The position numbers were made by a program, and so were the translations under genes. Source: Phoma sp. XZ068 (lineage: Eukaryota; Ascomycota; Dothideomycetes; Pleosporales; Didymellaceae). Taken from it: a DNA stretch of 64,000 nucleotides. The stretch lies in assembly GCA_004835665.1 (NCBI GenBank), contig RBKR01000017.1:558001-622000 (forward strand). The letters are read 5' to 3'. The notes under the pieces were generated by a model. It saw only the letters and a program-made list of their open reading frames with translations, ran no database searches and had not been told where the DNA came from. Shown in pieces: positions 22,285 to 31,641 of this stretch (positions within the stretch are counted from its first letter, which is position 1; each line of letters starts with the position of its first letter).

Positions 22285-22457
22285 GGTGGTTGTATCTGCC
22301 TGATTTCAGCTCCTTTCCGTGTCGTTTGTCGAGTTTTGGTTGGGAAAGAAGTAAAGTTCGAGATATCTAGCTTCTGTTGGCTTGGGGTTGTTAAGTGACG
22401 TCATTATCAGCAAGGTCGAGCAATCAGGTGCAGCCGTGTCTTTGTGCTCCGCCTTCA
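22285..22457. other. Short intergenic, promoter of the PLP enzyme
   Basis: 173 bp lie between the F-box stop and the PLP-enzyme start, both on the minus strand. A TGACGTCA palindrome (CRE/ATF-like) is at 22397-22404, about 115 bp upstream of the start. Its use is an inference. Confidence 0.5.
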
Positions 22458-23465
22458 TCACGGTGTGAGCAGACCGAGTTCTCGGTACGGTTTAAATGGA
22501 TTCAGCCAAACCCGCTGGTGCTTGAGCTGCGGGTAGGCGGCAAAGGAACCAATTTCGCCGTGGTCTCTACCGCTTAAAACCAGAACATCGACCTCGATGT
22601 CCAAGTACTCAAGATGGGGTGCGTTCTTGTCGAGTGTCTGCTTGAGGTCTTGCAGATCTGAAGGAGTCGAAAGGCGCAGCAAGGCTAGGTTGAAGCTGAC
22701 GTAGCTGAAGCGACGGAGGGTCTTGCATGGTGCCATGATCCAAGCCACCGTCTTCCAGTTCAGGCGACAGGCTCGAAAATCCAAATCATCGACGTTGGAG
22801 AATGATTGTGGGGGAATTCCAAGACCTACACTGCGCACTTCAGGTTCGACAAGGTTGCAGAGTTGAAGACGTCGGAGGGAAGGCAGACGCATTAAGATAA
22901 TGACATCGTCGAATTGCATACAGGCCATTGTGACACTTGCCGACTTTAGATAACGAAAAGCGTGCGGAACTCTCATCCGAATGGGGTCAAGCCACCTCCT
23001 GGTACTTCTGACATTGTCGCCGTACCATTTGTCGACGATTTCGATCTCTACGAGCCTCGGCGTGTGCAGGAGCGCAGTTGTGAAAAATGCGTCTGTGAGT
23101 TCGCCTGTGCCTCGGGCAGCCTCTATTGATTCCGCGCAGATAGCTGCGAATGTCGAAACTGGGTAGTCGAAATCACGAAGAGTGGTTTGCAGGTCATTCG
23201 AGTCGAACACCGGGATCCGGTGCTTTGCCAGCGTGCTGTAGTCCCATCGCAACGACGTGACATGACTTGCTAAGTCTGAACGCCGGATAAGAGTCATTAG
23301 GTAGCGACTGGTCATGCTTCCATAGCTGGTCTGATATTGTGCGTATAGAACTGGAGTGGCGATTCGACTCAGGCGGCGGTCCACGCGGCAAAGACCAGCC
23401 AGGTCATGCTGTTGGTCGACATGCGAAATAATATGTACTAGCAGCTCCTCTGGCAGGATATTCAT
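22458..23465 (-). CDS. F-box protein, probable SCF ubiquitin-ligase adaptor
   Basis: Single exon, 335 aa. The N-terminus NILPEELLVHIISHV..LAGLCRVDRRLSRIATPVLY is a clear F-box (Skp1-binding) motif at residues 2-42. The rest has repeated hydrophobic/Leu patterns (LVEIEIVDKW, LRRLQLCNL, VDDLDFRAC) that suggest irregular leucine-rich repeats, as in many fungal F-box proteins. The target is unknown. This is the last gene before the AT-rich block: AT-rich repeat DNA begins within about 50-80 bp upstream of its start codon, so its promoter is at most very short or lies in repeat DNA. Confidence 0.82.
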   Translation of the reverse strand: MNILPEELLVHIISHVDQQHDLAGLCRVDRRLSRIATPVLYAQYQTSYGSMTSRYLMTLIRRSDLASHVTSLRWDYSTLAKHRIPVFDSNDLQTTLRDFDYPVSTFAAICAESIEAARGTGELTDAFFTTALLHTPRLVEIEIVDKWYGDNVRSTRRWLDPIRMRVPHAFRYLKSASVTMACMQFDDVIILMRLPSLRRLQLCNLVEPEVRSVGLGIPPQSFSNVDDLDFRACRLNWKTVAWIMAPCKTLRRFSYVSFNLALLRLSTPSDLQDLKQTLDKNAPHLEYLDIEVDVLVLSGRDHGEIGSFAAYPQLKHQRVWLNPFKPYRELGLLTP

Positions 23466-23541
23466 TTGGTTCAGCCACAGTGTTAACTTCGTTATGTAGA
23501 TATTATAGATTGATTTAGAAGCAGCAGAGGTATGCTAGTAA

Positions 23542-23611
23542 ATAGGTTTGGGTTAGATTATAGTTAGGTTCTATTACGTAATAGCCCAACCCTAACCTAA
23601 CCCAAACCTAT
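23542..23611. repeat. 70-bp imperfect palindrome at the edge of the AT-rich block
   Basis: Outer arms ATAGGTTTGGGTTAG (23542-23556) and CTAACCCAAACCTAT (23597-23611) are exact reverse complements. The centre CTATTACGTAATAG (23571-23584) is itself a perfect palindrome, and the stretches between (GTTAGGTT and AACCCTAAC) pair imperfectly. It could be a small MITE-like relic or cruciform-forming edge. Confidence 0.8.
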
Positions 23612-24497
23612 AGATTTATATCTAATTCTAGCCTAGAATACTATAAAGAGTTAAATAATATCTTTAGTTATTTATTAATAATTTTTTTATAAAAAGATAG
23701 GCCTTATCTCTCTAATTTAGCTAAGGTACTATTTTTCTTTTCTAATTAATATAAGAGATTACTTATTACTAATCTTTATTAATATTTTTAGTAATTTCTA
23801 ATATACTTTCTTTAGTTTTTATAAAGAAATTAGAGAGCTTATAAGTATATATTTAAGTAATTAATATATTAAACTACTAATCTTATATAAAATTAGATAA
23901 ATTAACTATATATATATATAGAGTATTAGAAGATAGTCTACTTTACTCTAGAGAGTATAGTACCTTTATATTATATAATCTCTAACTTTATATACTTAGT
24001 TAGAGTACTTTAAGCTAGTATAAAGTACTTTAACTTTATTCTACTATAATATACTCTCTAGATACTTACTAAAGGTATAGTACCTATTAATATTATATAT
24101 AGTACTTTTATTTATAGTACTTATCTCTTTAACTCTCTAATATATATATTACTTTTACTATTATACTTACTCTAGCTAAGCTAAATAGTAACTAATTATT
24201 TAGTAATATTACTTCTACTATACTTTCTAGTTTTCTTAAGCTTATATAAACTATTTCTACTATATATCTAGTATCTTCTATATACTCTTACTTATAAAAA
24301 AGTATATATAAAAGTCTATACTAGTACTTTTATTTATATTACTATTTTTATAAACTTACCTTTACTTTAAGTAATATTATAGCTTATTTCTAGGCTTATT
24401 ACTATACTTATTTCTAAAGGTAATATATATATAAAAAAGTATAATATTATAATTCTATATATATCTTAGTTATTACTTAGAGTTATTAAGTTTTAAG
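23612..24497. other. RIP-degraded DNA, no gene
   Basis: About 890 bp of TA-rich sequence full of stop codons on both strands. I could not match it to a known element. Confidence 0.6.
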
Positions 24498-24619
<122 letters not shown>

Positions 24620-24821
24620 TACTTATAAATATCTTTATATACTTTTTTAAATTCCTTTTATATTCTTTATAAGCTTTTTTATAATTCTTATAAGCTTTAG
24701 ATATTATATAAAGCTTTATTAAGTAAGGTATTTAGACTCTATCTATTTAGATACTTCTAGCTCTTTTTAGCTTTATAGCTTATACTCTTTTCTTATCTAA
24801 TAAGTATTTAGCTAATAATTA

Positions 24822-24869
24822 ACGTAAACCACCACCGAGAGCGACAACCCACCGAGAGCGACAAAATCT
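24822..24869 (+). repeat. Left TIR of pogo copy 1
   Basis: 48 bp, exact reverse complement of 26623-26670. It contains the internal duplicated motif CCACCGAGAGCGACAA, a likely pair of transposase binding sites. Confidence 0.95.
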
Positions 24870-24901
24870 GCCAAGACCACTCCTCCTCCTTTCATCCTAA
24901 C

Positions 24902-26602
24902 ATGTCTCAACAACACAACGCGCAATATCAACAAGACGAAGGTAGGGTCCAGCTTGCCCTTCTAGCCTATCGTTCAGATGAATTTCCAAGCCTGCGACGC
25001 GCTGCTGCAGCATTCAACGTTAATCATCATACCCTATCTAAACGTGCCAAGGGAATACCATTTCGACTCGAAACACGCGTGAACTGCCTCAAGCTTACTG
25101 CAATAGAGGAAGAGACGATTATCCAATACATACTTGACCTTGACGCGCGAGGCTTTGCGCCCCGGCTGTGTGAGGTGGCAGATATGGCTGATAAACTGTT
25201 GGGTGTGCGTGATGGAAAGCCAGTTGGCAAGCACTGGGCTGCGCGCTTTGTGACGCGCTCAGATAGGCTCAAGATGGCGTTCAATCGAGCAAAGGATAGG
25301 CAGAGGATAATGCAGGAAGATCCTGAGGTCATTGGCGCGTGGTTCAAGTTGGTAGAGGATACCAAAGCCAAGTACGGCGTCCATGACGACGACGTGCACA
25401 ACTTTGACGAGACTGGCTTCCAGATGGGCGTCATTGGGTCCATGAAGGTCGTCACAGGCTCTGATAGACGTACTCGACCAGAGCTCGTTCAGCCAGGAGA
25501 TCGCGAGTGGGTTACAGTCATCCAGAGTATCTGCGCTGCTGGCCACGCAACCCCGCCATTTATCATCTACAAAGGGCGTGTCCACATCTCTGCATGGTAC
25601 GAGGAGGCAGATATACCGCGTAATTGGAAGCTCTCTGTCTCAGAGAACGGATGGACAAACAACGCGCTTGGCCTGGAGTGGTTGAAGCACTTTGACACGC
25701 ATACAACAGCGCGTCAGGTGGGGGTATACCGGCTGCTCATTTTGGACGGTCACGAGAGCCACCTTAACCAGGAGTTCAAGGACTATTGCTTGGAGAACAA
25801 GATCCTTACGCTCTGTATGCCTCCCCATTCATCACACATCCTCCAGCCACTTGATGTGGTCTGCTTCTCGCCATTGAAGCGGAAGTACTCCCAACGCGTC
25901 CGAGACTTGGCACGCCGACGCGTCTTCCACATCAACAAGGAAGGCTTCCTACCTGCCTTCAAGGACGCGTTTTTTGACGTATTCACACAGGCTAATTGTC
26001 GAAAGGCCTTTGAGGCATCAGGACTAGTCCCTGTCAACGCGCAGGTAGTGTTGGATCGCCTGGAGACACGGTTGCGTACCCCGCCTCAACCCCCACTACC
26101 AACAACCCCGTGGCAGTCGAAGACTCCAAGCAATACGCATGAATTTGGGTCTCAGTCAAAGCTTGTGAGCGAGTCTTTTACTCGGTCACCAGTTGCTGCC
26201 CAAGCTGGCTTCTCACAGCTTGTAAAGGGAGCTGAACTAATGCTGCATCAAAATGCGCTTCTTGCTGCCCGCAATACTGAGCTTGAAGAGCAATTGGCAG
26301 TGATGACCAAGCGGAAAGGGCGCAAAAGGAAGCAGATTCAGCATGGGGGTACATTGGAGTATGGAGTAGGGTCAGCGCAGGTAGCTGCTGAGGCGTCTGT
26401 GGTGGCTTTGTCGTCCAAAAGGACTCGAGGTGGTGGTGATCAAGAAATAGCACAACCAGCTCTACGGCGCTGTGGGAACTGTGGAGGGACTGGGCACAAC
26501 GCTCGTACGTGCAAAAAGGATTCAGAAGACACTTCTGAATCAGATGCGAGCACAAGGTTCATAGGATCCTTGTTTGATAGCGATGAATCTGATAATTCAT
26601 AA
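24902..26602 (+). CDS. Pogo/Fot1-type DDE transposase with C-terminal zinc knuckle (copy 1)
   Basis: 566 aa, intact, no intron. Residues about 10-60 form a psq-like helix-turn-helix (LRRAAAAFNVNHHTLSKRAKG), and about 60-135 a CENP-B/Tc5-like HTH (WAARFVTRS), which bind the TIRs. The DDE_1 endonuclease has Asp169 (NFDETGF), Asp282 (LILDGHESH) and Asp318 (LQPLDVVCFSPLKRKY), a DD35D spacing as expected for pogo elements. A Leu/Glu-rich stretch (MLHQNALLAARNTELEEQLA) may be a short coiled coil. Near the C-terminus CGNCGGTGHNARTC (524-537) is a CCHC zinc knuckle, followed by an acidic Ser/Asp tail. It should cut and paste the element at TA sites. The start ATG lies 32 bp inside the left TIR. Confidence 0.95.
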   Translation: MSQQHNAQYQQDEGRVQLALLAYRSDEFPSLRRAAAAFNVNHHTLSKRAKGIPFRLETRVNCLKLTAIEEETIIQYILDLDARGFAPRLCEVADMADKLLGVRDGKPVGKHWAARFVTRSDRLKMAFNRAKDRQRIMQEDPEVIGAWFKLVEDTKAKYGVHDDDVHNFDETGFQMGVIGSMKVVTGSDRRTRPELVQPGDREWVTVIQSICAAGHATPPFIIYKGRVHISAWYEEADIPRNWKLSVSENGWTNNALGLEWLKHFDTHTTARQVGVYRLLILDGHESHLNQEFKDYCLENKILTLCMPPHSSHILQPLDVVCFSPLKRKYSQRVRDLARRRVFHINKEGFLPAFKDAFFDVFTQANCRKAFEASGLVPVNAQVVLDRLETRLRTPPQPPLPTTPWQSKTPSNTHEFGSQSKLVSESFTRSPVAAQAGFSQLVKGAELMLHQNALLAARNTELEEQLAVMTKRKGRKRKQIQHGGTLEYGVGSAQVAAEASVVALSSKRTRGGGDQEIAQPALRRCGNCGGTGHNARTCKKDSEDTSESDASTRFIGSLFDSDESDNS

Positions 26603-26622
26603 CTAGTGTTAGTCGTGCCAAG

Positions 26623-26670
26623 AGATTTTGTCGCTCTCGGTGGGTTGTCGCTCTCGGTGGTGGTTTACGT
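26623..26670 (-). repeat. Right TIR of pogo copy 1
   Basis: 48 bp, exact reverse complement of the left TIR, followed by the TA target duplicate. Confidence 0.95.
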
Positions 26671-27689
26671 TATATAATATACTACTTATTTTTTTATACT
26701 TATAAAGTAAGTAACTTTATAGAGGTACTTACTACCTTTACTACTATACTTTTATCTATACCTATACTTATACTTATACTTACTTTTACTTCTACTTTTA
26801 CTTTTACTTTTACTTTTACTTTTACTACTATTACTACTACTACTACTTTTACTTATTCTAGTAGAGTTAGCCTTATTAGGTACTTCTTTATTAAAGCTAA
26901 GAAGTATACCTATACTACCTTCTATACTACTATCTATATCTAGTTTTTTTTAAAAAAAAAAAAGAACTTTTTTACTAGCTTACTCTAGTACTTCTTTTTT
27001 TATACTTTTTTTCTTTTTTTTAGCTCTTCTTTACCTTATTACTACTACTATAGTACTTCTAGGCTATTTAAAGCTTTTTAGACTTTACTATCTAGCCTTT
27101 ACTTACTTCTAAAGCTACTTTTTTACTTTTACCTATACTTTTACTTTTATTTATACTTATACCTACTTCTATACCTACTACCTTACTACTACTTACTTTT
27201 TAGTTTTTTATAAACTATATTATTACTACTTATACTACTTTTATCTATACTAATACTACTACTATAGTACTTTTAGCTTTACTTTTACTTACTTTTACTC
27301 TTACTTCTATACTTATACTACTTTTATCTATACTAATACTACTACTATAGTACTTTTAGCTTTACTTTTACTTACTTTTACTCTTACTTCTATACTTATA
27401 CTTTTATACCTAGAGAAGTATAGTTATACTATATTATCTACTTTTAGTATACTTACTAAGTATACTAGAGATAAAAGTATATAGTACTTATATTTATATT
27501 TTAAGTATACCTACTTAGTATTAAGCTATAATATTAGTAATTATAGCTAATATTATAATAATATAGTAGATAGTATCTACTACTTTAGTTATACCTTTAG
27601 GTACTTATATAAGGCCTTATAAGTATTTTTTAATTATCTTAATTTAAAGTATTTAAACTAATATTTTATAGCTTAGGTACTATTATAAT
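26671..27689. other. RIP-degraded low-complexity DNA
   Basis: TA-rich DNA with strings of TTTTAC (26780-26825) and scattered TAC units. No gene or recognisable element. It contains the 83-bp tandem duplication listed separately. Confidence 0.6.
27235..27400. repeat. 83-bp tandem duplication
   Basis: Units 27235-27317 and 27318-27400, both beginning CTACTTTTATCTATACTAAT, are identical as read. This suggests a duplication younger than RIP of the region. Confidence 0.85.
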
Positions 27690-28180
27690 CTTAAAGAGAA
27701 AAGTATAATATAATAAAGTTATAGTTATAGATTAATAATGCAGGGCTAAGGAGACTATATAATATCCTATAATTTTATAAAAATAAACTATACTAAGAAT
27801 ATAAGATAGTATAAGACACTATATATATATTCTATAGAAAACTATAAACTACTTATAGAAACTATAGAGCCTTTTATAAGACTTTATAGGATATTATAGA
27901 AAGTATAAAATACTCTCTAGTATATAGTAATTAGGAATACTACTCTTATAGTATTATATTTAACCTTATTAATTAACTTTATTATTAAAACTTAACCCTA
28001 ACTTTTAAGCTAGACAGATTAACTATCTATACTACTTATTATTAACTCTATAGTTATTATAGTATTTTACTAGGTATCTATACTAACCTCTTCTATACTA
28101 GTACTTATTCTAAAAAACTAACCTTAAAAGTATTTATAAGCTTTACTTAGTTTATAACCTTAATATTTTAAATACCTCTA
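27690..28180 (+). repeat. Probable Ty3/Gypsy LTR remnant (family R), forward copy
   Basis: A stretch of about 480 bp that recurs, degraded, at 38047-38345 (same direction, partial) and in reverse inside 38876-39740 and 39886-40765. Landmarks are GACTATATAATATCCTATAA near the start and AAGTATTTATAAGCTTTACT near the end. A Gypsy gag-like frame follows directly, so it is likely the element's 5' LTR. Exact ends are uncertain. Confidence 0.6.
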
Positions 28181-28189
28181 AGATAAGTA

Positions 28190-29064
28190 CTACTTTAGAA
28201 ACTAGAGTTACTTCTACTAGCTTATACTCTAATAATAATATAATAAAAAGAACTATTACTACTAATACTATTAATATTAAGTAACTAAATCTCTATAAGA
28301 GAGATTATAGTAAGCTAGATAACTAGTTAATATAATAAGACCTATTCTTTATATTCTAAGGAGATAAAGTAGAGGCTAAGAAGAGAGTTACCTTAGTAGC
28401 TAGCTATATATATAGAAAAGTATTTACTTAGATTAAACCTTTTATCTAGCTCTATAATAAAGATAATACTTTTAATAAGGTTAATATTTAGATAGAGAAC
28501 TTTAATATATTTAAAGATAAGATTTAACTAGTCTTTAGTATCTTAAATAAACCTACTATTACTAGATAAAATATCTAATATATTTAATAAACCTAATCTA
28601 CTACTAACTATACTACTAAATTCTAATACCTTATAGCTAATATAGACTAGAATAATACTATACTAATAATAATATTTAAGTAAGAACTTAAACCTAAGGT
28701 TAAGAAGAAGCTTATATATACTAGCGCTAGTACTAAAACCTTAGATAATCTTATTAATATAGCTATTAATATTAATATTAAGCTATATAAACTCTAGTAG
28801 AAACTATATAATAAACTATATACTTAAGTAGTAGGCTAGCTACTTTAACTACTATATAACTAATAGAATAACTATATATATTATAGTAACTATAGAAATA
28901 ACTATTAACCTAATATAGGTTACTATATTTATAGTAATATATAGAGTAGGTACTATAGACCTAAGGTAATAGACCTATCTAATATAAATAAGGGACTAAT
29001 AACTATAAAACTATAATAGAATAAGAAGAAAGAATATAATAATAACAAGAGTAGTAGAAGTAAT
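28190..29064 (+). pseudogene. Ty3/Gypsy gag remnant, RIP-degraded and truncated
   Basis: Read through stops, about 28440-28810 gives a frame with ENFNIFKDKI, a YTTKFxYLIANIDxNN segment, then ELKPKVKKKLI, ending with LDNLINIAININIKLY. This matches the order of fungal Retrotrans_gag proteins (FANFKxxI, YxxxFxxL, GLKxxVKDEL, LDxMIxxAIxID). Stops lie where Gln/Trp codons are expected. The frame ends at 29064 where the left Copia element begins; no pol follows in the window, so the Gypsy element is incomplete. Confidence 0.6.
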
Positions 29065-29192
29065 TATAAAGAAAGTAGGTAGGAGGGTAATAAATATAAA
29101 TAACTACTTTCTTCCTCTTCTTAGTAAGGGACCTAGATTACTAGGAAAAGATATTAATAATATAATTTAGCTTTATATTATAAAGCTATATA

Positions 29193-31041
29193 ACGTAAAC
29201 CACCACCGAGAGCGACAACCCACCGAGAGCGACAAAATCTGCCAAGACCACTCCTCCTCCTTTCATCCTAACATGTCTCAACAACACAACGCGCAATATC
29301 AACAAGACGAAGGTAGGGTCCAGCTTGCCCTTCTAGCCTATCGTTCAGATGAATTTCCAAGCCTGCGACGCGCTGCTGCAGCATTCAACGTTAATCATCA
29401 TACCCTATCTAAACGTGCCAAGGGAATACCATTTCGACTCGAAACACGCGTGAACTGCCTCAAGCTTACTGCAATAGAGGAAGAGACGATTATCCAATAC
29501 ATACTTGACCTTGACGCGCGAGGCTTTGCGCCCCGGCTGTGTGAGGTGGCAGATATGGCTGATAAACTGTTGGGTGTGCGTGATGGAAAGCCAGTTGGCA
29601 AGCACTGGGCTGCGCGCTTTGTGACGCGCTCAGATAGGCTCAAGATGGCGTTCAATCGAGCAAAGGATAGGCAGAGGATAATGCAGGAAGATCCTGAGGT
29701 CATTGGCGCGTGGTTCAAGTTGGTAGAGGATACCAAAGCCAAGTACGGCGTCCATGACGACGACGTGCACAACTTTGACGAGACTGGCTTCCAGATGGGC
29801 GTCATTGGGTCCATGAAGGTCGTCACAGGCTCTGATAGACGTACTCGACCAGAGCTCGTTCAGCCAGGAGATCGCGAGTGGGTTACAGTCATCCAGAGTA
29901 TCTGCGCTGCTGGCCACGCAACCCCGCCATTTATCATCTACAAAGGGCGTGTCCACATCTCTGCATGGTACGAGGAGGCAGATATACCGCGTAATTGGAA
30001 GCTCTCTGTCTCAGAGAACGGATGGACAAACAACGCGCTTGGCCTGGAGTGGTTGAAGCACTTTGACACGCATACAACAGCGCGTCAGGTGGGGGTATAC
30101 CGGCTGCTCATTTTGGACGGTCACGAGAGCCACCTTAACCAGGAGTTCAAGGACTATTGCTTGGAGAACAAGATCCTTACGCTCTGTATGCCTCCCCATT
30201 CATCACACATCCTCCAGCCACTTGATGTGGTCTGCTTCTCGCCATTGAAGCGGAAGTACTCCCAACGCGTCCGAGACTTGGCACGCCGACGCGTCTTCCA
30301 CATCAACAAGGAAGGCTTCCTACCTGCCTTCAAGGACGCGTTTTTTGACGTATTCACACAGGCTAATTGTCGAAAGGCCTTTGAGGCATCAGGACTAGTC
30401 CCTGTCAACGCGCAGGTAGTGTTGGATCGCCTGGAGACACGGTTGCGTACCCCGCCTCAACCCCCACTACCAACAACCCCGTGGCAGTCGAAGACTCCAA
30501 GCAATACGCATGAATTTGGGTCTCAGTCAAAGCTTGTGAGCGAGTCTTTTACTCGGTCACCAGTTGCTGCCCAAGCTGGCTTCTCACAGCTTGTAAAGGG
30601 AGCTGAACTAATGCTGCATCAAAATGCGCTTCTTGCTGCCCGCAATACTGAGCTTGAAGAGCAATTGGCAGTGATGACCAAGCGGAAAGGGCGCAAAAGG
30701 AAGCAGATTCAGCATGGGGGTACATTGGAGTATGGAGTAGGGTCAGCGCAGGTAGCTGCTGAGGCGTCTGTGGTGGCTTTGTCGTCCAAAAGGACTCGAG
30801 GTGGTGGTGATCAAGAAATAGCACAACCAGCTCTACGGCGCTGTGGGAACTGTGGAGGGACTGGGCACAACGCTCGTACGTGCAAAAAGGATTCAGAAGA
30901 CACTTCTGAATCAGATGCGAGCACAAGGTTCATAGGATCCTTGTTTGATAGCGATGAATCTGATAATTCATAACTAGTGTTAGTCGTGCCAAGAGATTTT
31001 GTCGCTCTCGGTGGGTTGTCGCTCTCGGTGGTGGTTTACGT
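29193..31041 (+). mobile_element. Fot1/pogo DNA transposon, copy 2, inserted in the Copia LTR
   Basis: 1849 bp with the same 48-bp TIRs (29193-29240 and 30994-31041) and TA duplicates at 29191-29192 and 31042-31043. As far as I can read, it is identical to copy 1, including the encoded 566-aa protein. The unoccupied site exists in the right Copia LTR near 47661-47670 (mirror of AAGCTATATAATAG), which directly confirms the TA target duplication. Confidence 0.96.
29273..30973 (+). CDS. Pogo/Fot1-type DDE transposase with C-terminal zinc knuckle (copy 2)
   Basis: 566 aa, identical in sequence to the protein at 24902-26602: HTH domains in the first ~135 residues, DD35D catalytic Asp169/282/318, CCHC knuckle 524-537. 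The gene is intact, so either copy could supply active transposase. The neighbourhood is silent-looking RIP DNA, which may limit expression. Confidence 0.95.
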   Translation: MSQQHNAQYQQDEGRVQLALLAYRSDEFPSLRRAAAAFNVNHHTLSKRAKGIPFRLETRVNCLKLTAIEEETIIQYILDLDARGFAPRLCEVADMADKLLGVRDGKPVGKHWAARFVTRSDRLKMAFNRAKDRQRIMQEDPEVIGAWFKLVEDTKAKYGVHDDDVHNFDETGFQMGVIGSMKVVTGSDRRTRPELVQPGDREWVTVIQSICAAGHATPPFIIYKGRVHISAWYEEADIPRNWKLSVSENGWTNNALGLEWLKHFDTHTTARQVGVYRLLILDGHESHLNQEFKDYCLENKILTLCMPPHSSHILQPLDVVCFSPLKRKYSQRVRDLARRRVFHINKEGFLPAFKDAFFDVFTQANCRKAFEASGLVPVNAQVVLDRLETRLRTPPQPPLPTTPWQSKTPSNTHEFGSQSKLVSESFTRSPVAAQAGFSQLVKGAELMLHQNALLAARNTELEEQLAVMTKRKGRKRKQIQHGGTLEYGVGSAQVAAEASVVALSSKRTRGGGDQEIAQPALRRCGNCGGTGHNARTCKKDSEDTSESDASTRFIGSLFDSDESDNS

Positions 31042-31641
31042 TAATAGTATAGTTATATATTATACTCTTATAGACAAGTAGTATAATATAGTCTTATAGT
31101 ATAAGTAAATAATAGAATATATTACTAGAGTTACTAGGTACCTTCTAAATACTAGAAGGTATACTACTATATATATCTATAGTATTTAGCTCTTTAGCCT
31201 TAGTAAAGAGTAAGATTTATAATAATATACTATTTAACTCCTTTAACTTCTAAGGATTTATAATATAAGAATAGTAATCTTTAATACTATTTATTACTCC
31301 TCTTTTTAGTTTCTTACCTCTCTTTAGTAGTTAGAGCTAAAAGTAACACTATTACTAAAAATTCTCTTAGCCCAAATACTAGGCCTAATTAGGTAATTTA
31401 TACCTAATTATAACTACCTATACTAGGGGAATAATATCCTACTTTTAAATATATACTATACCTAATAGAGAAATAAATAAATAAGAATATACTTAACTTT
31501 ACTAAAGTGTTTTTCTAAGTTACTTAGTAACTTTATACACCCCCTTAATCTTTTTAGTTATTTCTCTTATTTAATAGTTAGAATAGCTTATATTATAGTA
31601 TAGAGTATAGTAATATATAATATAGCTTATTTTAACTTTAG

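Larger units (their letters stand above)
24822..26670 (+). mobile_element. Fot1/pogo DNA transposon, copy 1 (complete, 1849 bp)
   Basis: Perfect 48-bp terminal inverted repeats at 24822-24869 and 26623-26670 start with ACGTAAACC. TA dinucleotides flank both ends (24820-24821 and 26671-26672), the target duplication of the Tc1/mariner/pogo superfamily. Each TIR contains two direct copies of CCACCGAGAGCGACAA. One intact 566-aa transposase gene fills the inside. The GC content and the presence of CA/TG show that RIP has not touched it although it lies in RIP-destroyed DNA. Confidence 0.96.
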
